In this document: piece by piece, positions 14,894 through 17,118 of the stretch
Numbering within the stretch: the stretch's first letter is position 1
Layout: each line of letters opens with the position of its first letter
Assembly: GCA_030432775.1 (NCBI GenBank)
Contig: JAUILO010000041.1
Location: 1 to 17,118 of the forward strand
Length of the DNA: 17,118 nt
Direction: 5' to 3'
Source of the DNA: Alphaproteobacteria bacterium
GTDB taxonomy: Bacteria; Pseudomonadota; Alphaproteobacteria; Micavibrionales; Micavibrionaceae
Program-made: the position numbers and the translations under genes
The notes under the pieces: model-generated
The model's database searches: none
Told to the model about the DNA's origin: nothing
The model's input: the letters and a program-made list of their open reading frames with translations, nothing else

Positions 14894-15802
14894 ATGCAGA
14901 TTGTTCAGGAAAGTCCAGAGCATCACTTGCTTAAATATCTAGACAAGATCAAACAACAGCCACAAGGCTGGGTGAGTATTTGTAGCCATTTTTCCAGTAA
15001 ATTGAGCCACGAAAAAATTATGGCTGATCCGGGTAAAATCGCGCAGCTCATAGCATCTGTGCAACAAGGCAGCTCTGTGTTACTGGAAAAGGCCAGTATG
15101 TTGTTCGAACCGATCAATGATTGTGTTGTTTATCAGTTCAAAGATGGCGATATTTTAGTGCTGGCGCGTCCGGCTTCGCCCAAGGAACAAGAATTAATTA
15201 AATCCATCTATGTTAAATTGCAAGAGGCCGATAAATCCGTTCAGTGTAGTTATAAAACGCTGGCGGGGGATATGTATAACGTCCAGAAAATGGTGGATGC
15301 GCGTTTATTATCGGCCAGATGTATGGATGCCTATATGGCGGTTTCAGAAGTCAATAAATGTTCAACAATTGGAATTCGCCGAAAAAGGCGCGAGGAATCG
15401 GTTGTCTTGATTGTTGAAGATGACCAGTTCACAGGTTCTTACGCGATGAATATCGTCAATAAGGAAACAGAGGCTATTTTGGTTAAAAACGGCGAAGAAG
15501 CGGTCATTAGTTATATTGAACATGCGCCGGATGTTGTGTTTTTGGACATCCACCTTCCAGGCCTAAGCGGTTTGAAGACGCTTGATGCGATTATGCATGT
15601 TGATCCGGATGCTTATGTTATTATGCTTAGCGTCGATACACTGAAAGAAAGTATTCTTTCTGCGTATGATCGTGGTGCAACCGGATTTTTGAAGAAGCCG
15701 TTTTCCAAGGAAAGATTGTTATTCACGGTAGCAAAATCACCCTATATCAGTAAGCCGATCATGGTTTCAACGGCAATCCCCGAGCAGACAACAGTCAATT
15801 AA
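14894..15802 (+). CDS. Response regulator with an uncharacterised N-terminal domain and C-terminal receiver
   Basis: The protein has 302 residues. The receiver domain is at about 168-285, at the C-terminus rather than the usual N-terminus. It has the acidic pocket E175-D176-D177, phospho-acceptor Asp218 in F-L-D-I-H-L-P, switch Ser246 in M-L-S-V and conserved Lys268 in L-K-K-P-F. It should therefore be phosphorylated. Residues 1-165 are an alpha/beta-looking region with a V-V-Y-Q-F-K-D-G-D-I-L-V-L strand pair (78-90) and no DNA-binding helix or output enzyme I can name. A basic linker, R-R-K-R-R (162-166), joins the two parts. GGGGG lies 6 nt before the ATG. No sensor kinase is in the window. 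The divergent neighbour is the GGDEF/EAL gene, so a link to c-di-GMP signalling is possible but unproven. Confidence 0.88.
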   Translation: MQIVQESPEHHLLKYLDKIKQQPQGWVSICSHFSSKLSHEKIMADPGKIAQLIASVQQGSSVLLEKASMLFEPINDCVVYQFKDGDILVLARPASPKEQELIKSIYVKLQEADKSVQCSYKTLAGDMYNVQKMVDARLLSARCMDAYMAVSEVNKCSTIGIRRKRREESVVLIVEDDQFTGSYAMNIVNKETEAILVKNGEEAVISYIEHAPDVVFLDIHLPGLSGLKTLDAIMHVDPDAYVIMLSVDTLKESILSAYDRGATGFLKKPFSKERLLFTVAKSPYISKPIMVSTAIPEQTTVN

Positions 15803-15813
15803 TTTTCGCTCGT

Positions 15814-15847
15814 AGCTCTTATAAAGAGCCTTGACTAAAGGGCTCTT
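15814..15847. terminator. Alternating hairpins between convergent response regulator and folE genes
   Basis: Three segments can pair in two exclusive ways. GCTCTT (15815-15820) pairs with AAGAGC (15824-15829), and AAGAGCC (15824-15830) pairs with GGCTCTT (15841-15847) around a 10-nt loop. No T-run follows, so it is at best an imperfect terminator for the response regulator gene. A second weak hairpin, GCGC to GCGC, followed by TTTT, lies near 15876-15902. Confidence 0.35.
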
Positions 15848-15949
15848 ACTGAATTTCTTAATGCTATAGTGGCAGTAAAGCGCTTTTATTATGCGCGTTT
15901 TGAGAACCAATATAAGTCAATGTTAGATTGTACGATTTAGACTGTATAG

Positions 15950-16675
15950 TTAGATTGCGCGTAACAGGCGGTCTTTAATGGTCGGGTCTTCTTTGAATAT
16001 GCCTGTATACATGCTGGTCACAGTAGAACTGCCGGGCTTACCGACACCACGTGTACTCATGCAGTGATGAACAGCATCGATAACAACAGCAACACCTTTT
16101 GGCTGTAACACGTCATCAATAACGCCGGCGATTTGGCGTGTCATGTTTTCTTGTGAAACCATTCGTTTGGCATAGATGTCAACAATACGTGCGAGCTTGC
16201 TAATGCCAACGATTTTTTGATCCGGCCAGTATGCAACATGGGCGCGGCCGATAATTGGTACAATATGGTGTTCACAATGTGATGTGAAATCAATGTTTTT
16301 GACTAGAACAAAGTCGTCATAGCCGATGATATCTTCAAATGTTTTGCTGAGTTCGTCTTCAGCGTTTTGGCGGTAACCTGCGAAAAATTCTTCATAGGCC
16401 TTTGTCACACGTGCAGGTGTTTCGATCATCCCCGGACGCGTGGGGTCATCACCGGCCCATTTGATTAATGTCCGCACAGCTTCTTCAGCCTCTGCACGTG
16501 AAGGGCGTGTATTCGTTGTCATGATGTCTGACATGTTATCCAGATTATCCATGGCTTTGCTTTCGCATCTGTGATCACTGCAACATTCTGGCGCGTCAAC
16601 GATGACATCGTCTGTGGCGTTGTTTGTTTTTAATTTCTGATCTACCGCTTCATTAATCGCTTTGACACTGCTCAT
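15950..16675 (-). CDS. folE: GTP cyclohydrolase I
   Basis: GTP cyclohydrolase I (GCYH-IA, zinc-dependent) converts GTP to 7,8-dihydroneopterin triphosphate, the first step of folate and pterin synthesis. The zinc ligands are Cys134 and His137 (C-E-H-H) and Cys205 (H-H-C-M-S-T-R-G), with the same 71-residue spacing as in the E. coli enzyme. The G-I-S-K-L-A-R segment (157-163) and the C-terminal G-K-P-G-S-S-T-V-T-S are typical. The 241-residue version carries about 50 extra N-terminal residues with a small Cys/His cluster (C31, C32, H35, C37). In-frame Met codons at residues 42, 48 and 52 offer shorter products closer to the conserved core. No start has a strong ribosome binding site, so the N-terminus is uncertain. 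Confidence 0.95.
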   Translation of the reverse strand: MSSVKAINEAVDQKLKTNNATDDVIVDAPECCSDHRCESKAMDNLDNMSDIMTTNTRPSRAEAEEAVRTLIKWAGDDPTRPGMIETPARVTKAYEEFFAGYRQNAEDELSKTFEDIIGYDDFVLVKNIDFTSHCEHHIVPIIGRAHVAYWPDQKIVGISKLARIVDIYAKRMVSQENMTRQIAGVIDDVLQPKGVAVVIDAVHHCMSTRGVGKPGSSTVTSMYTGIFKEDPTIKDRLLRAI

Positions 16676-16750
16676 GGTTTATTATGCTCTATGTTTTCAA
16701 TATTGGTTTTGTTATAAGACTAATAGCCATAGATATGCGTATTTTTATCG

Positions 16751-16784
16751 TTTTGTCCAACTTTTCGTATATTTTTGGACAAAA
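16751..16784. repeat. Perfect 9-bp inverted repeat in the folE-cysS divergent region
   Basis: TTTTGTCCA (16751-16759) and TGGACAAAA (16776-16784) are perfect complements separated by 16 bp, in a 149-bp region between divergent genes. Arm centres are 25 bp apart, about two and a half helical turns. It could be a regulator site or a long-loop hairpin. There is no T-tract and no upstream gene for a terminator to serve. Confidence 0.65.
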
Positions 16785-16824
16785 TTTATAAAAACAGGAC
16801 CTAACACCACGGAATACGAAGACG

Positions 16825-17118
16825 ATGAATAAGCTTAAAGTACATAATACAATCTCCGGACACAAAGAAGATTTCATTCCACTGGATGCAGCGCATATCC
16901 GTTTATATGCTTGTGGTCCGACAGTGTATAATTATGCGCATATCGGCAACGCACGTATGGCGGTGGTTTTTGACTTGCTGGCAGATGTCCTGCGCAGTAT
17001 TTATCCGAAAGTGACATATGTATCCAATATTACCGATGTGGATGATAAAATTATAGAAGCATCCAGACAAACCGGTAAGCCGATTAGTGAAATAACCGAA
17101 AAATATGCGCAAATATAT
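16825..17118 (+). CDS. cysS: Cysteinyl-tRNA synthetase, 5' part only
   Basis: The frame opens at ATG 16825 and is still open at the window end after 98 codons. The N-terminus of a class I CysRS is clear: L-Y-A-C-G-P-T-V-Y-N-Y (27-37), with the zinc-binding and catalytic-site cysteine. The HIGH-type motif A-H-I-G-N-A-R follows at 38-44, then V-S-N-I-T-D-V-D-D-K-I-I near 66-77. The enzyme charges tRNA-Cys with cysteine. The start is supported by the fit to the family. The ribosome binding site is only moderate (GAAG a few bases upstream). The gene is divergent from folE. Confidence 0.95.
   Translation, partial: MNKLKVHNTISGHKEDFIPLDAAHIRLYACGPTVYNYAHIGNARMAVVFDLLADVLRSIYPKVTYVSNITDVDDKIIEASRQTGKPISEITEKYAQIY

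Noticed and set aside
15922..15957. Direct repeat GTTAGATTG at 15922 and 15949 near the folE stop
   Set aside because: Two 9-base copies 27 bp apart in AT-rich sequence are too little to support an attachment site or regulatory element.
1..17118. CRISPR arrays, tRNA or rRNA genes, insertion sequences, CtrA-type TTAA-N7-TTAA boxes
   Set aside because: I saw no regularly spaced repeats, no transposase-like frames, no tRNA or rRNA signatures, and no correctly spaced CtrA box on reading the window by eye.

Overview
The window looks like chromosomal DNA of a moderately AT-rich alphaproteobacterium. The minus-strand block aroA, cmk, rpsA, ihfB, lapA-like, pyrF, trpF, trpB, trpA follows the gene order common in that class. 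The aroA product is also of the class II type typical of alphaproteobacteria. The species cannot be fixed from the sequence alone.

Layout: (1) Positions 1-1971, plus strand: three tandem paralogous genes of unknown function, the first cut by the window edge. Copies 2 and 3 each have their own very similar promoter. Terminator-like hairpins follow copies 1 and 2 and, weakly, copy 3, so the genes look like separate transcription units rather than an operon. (2) Positions 1991-5572, minus strand: a trp operon fragment, trpF-trpB-(GyrI-like gene)-trpA, with a good sigma70-type promoter and a leader of about 180 nt before trpF. (3) Positions 5658-7748, minus strand: a SemiSWEET-type transporter gene, pyrF, a LapA-domain membrane protein gene and ihfB. 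(4) Positions 8036-14403, minus strand: rpsA with a strong terminator, then (upstream) cmk, aroA and a membrane GGDEF/EAL protein gene that lies directly upstream of aroA. (5) Positions 14894-15802, plus strand: an unusual response regulator with its receiver domain at the C-terminus, divergent from the GGDEF/EAL gene across 490 bp. (6) folE on the minus strand and the start of cysS on the plus strand, divergent around a perfect 9-bp inverted repeat.

Most of the window is housekeeping: tryptophan, pyrimidine, aromatic and folate or pterin synthesis, translation and nucleoid structure. The accessory signals are the tandem paralog family with its shared promoter design, the GyrI-like and SemiSWEET genes placed inside the conserved block, and the neighbouring c-di-GMP and response-regulator genes. 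The best candidate for something undescribed is the paralog array. I cannot assign it a function and do not claim one.
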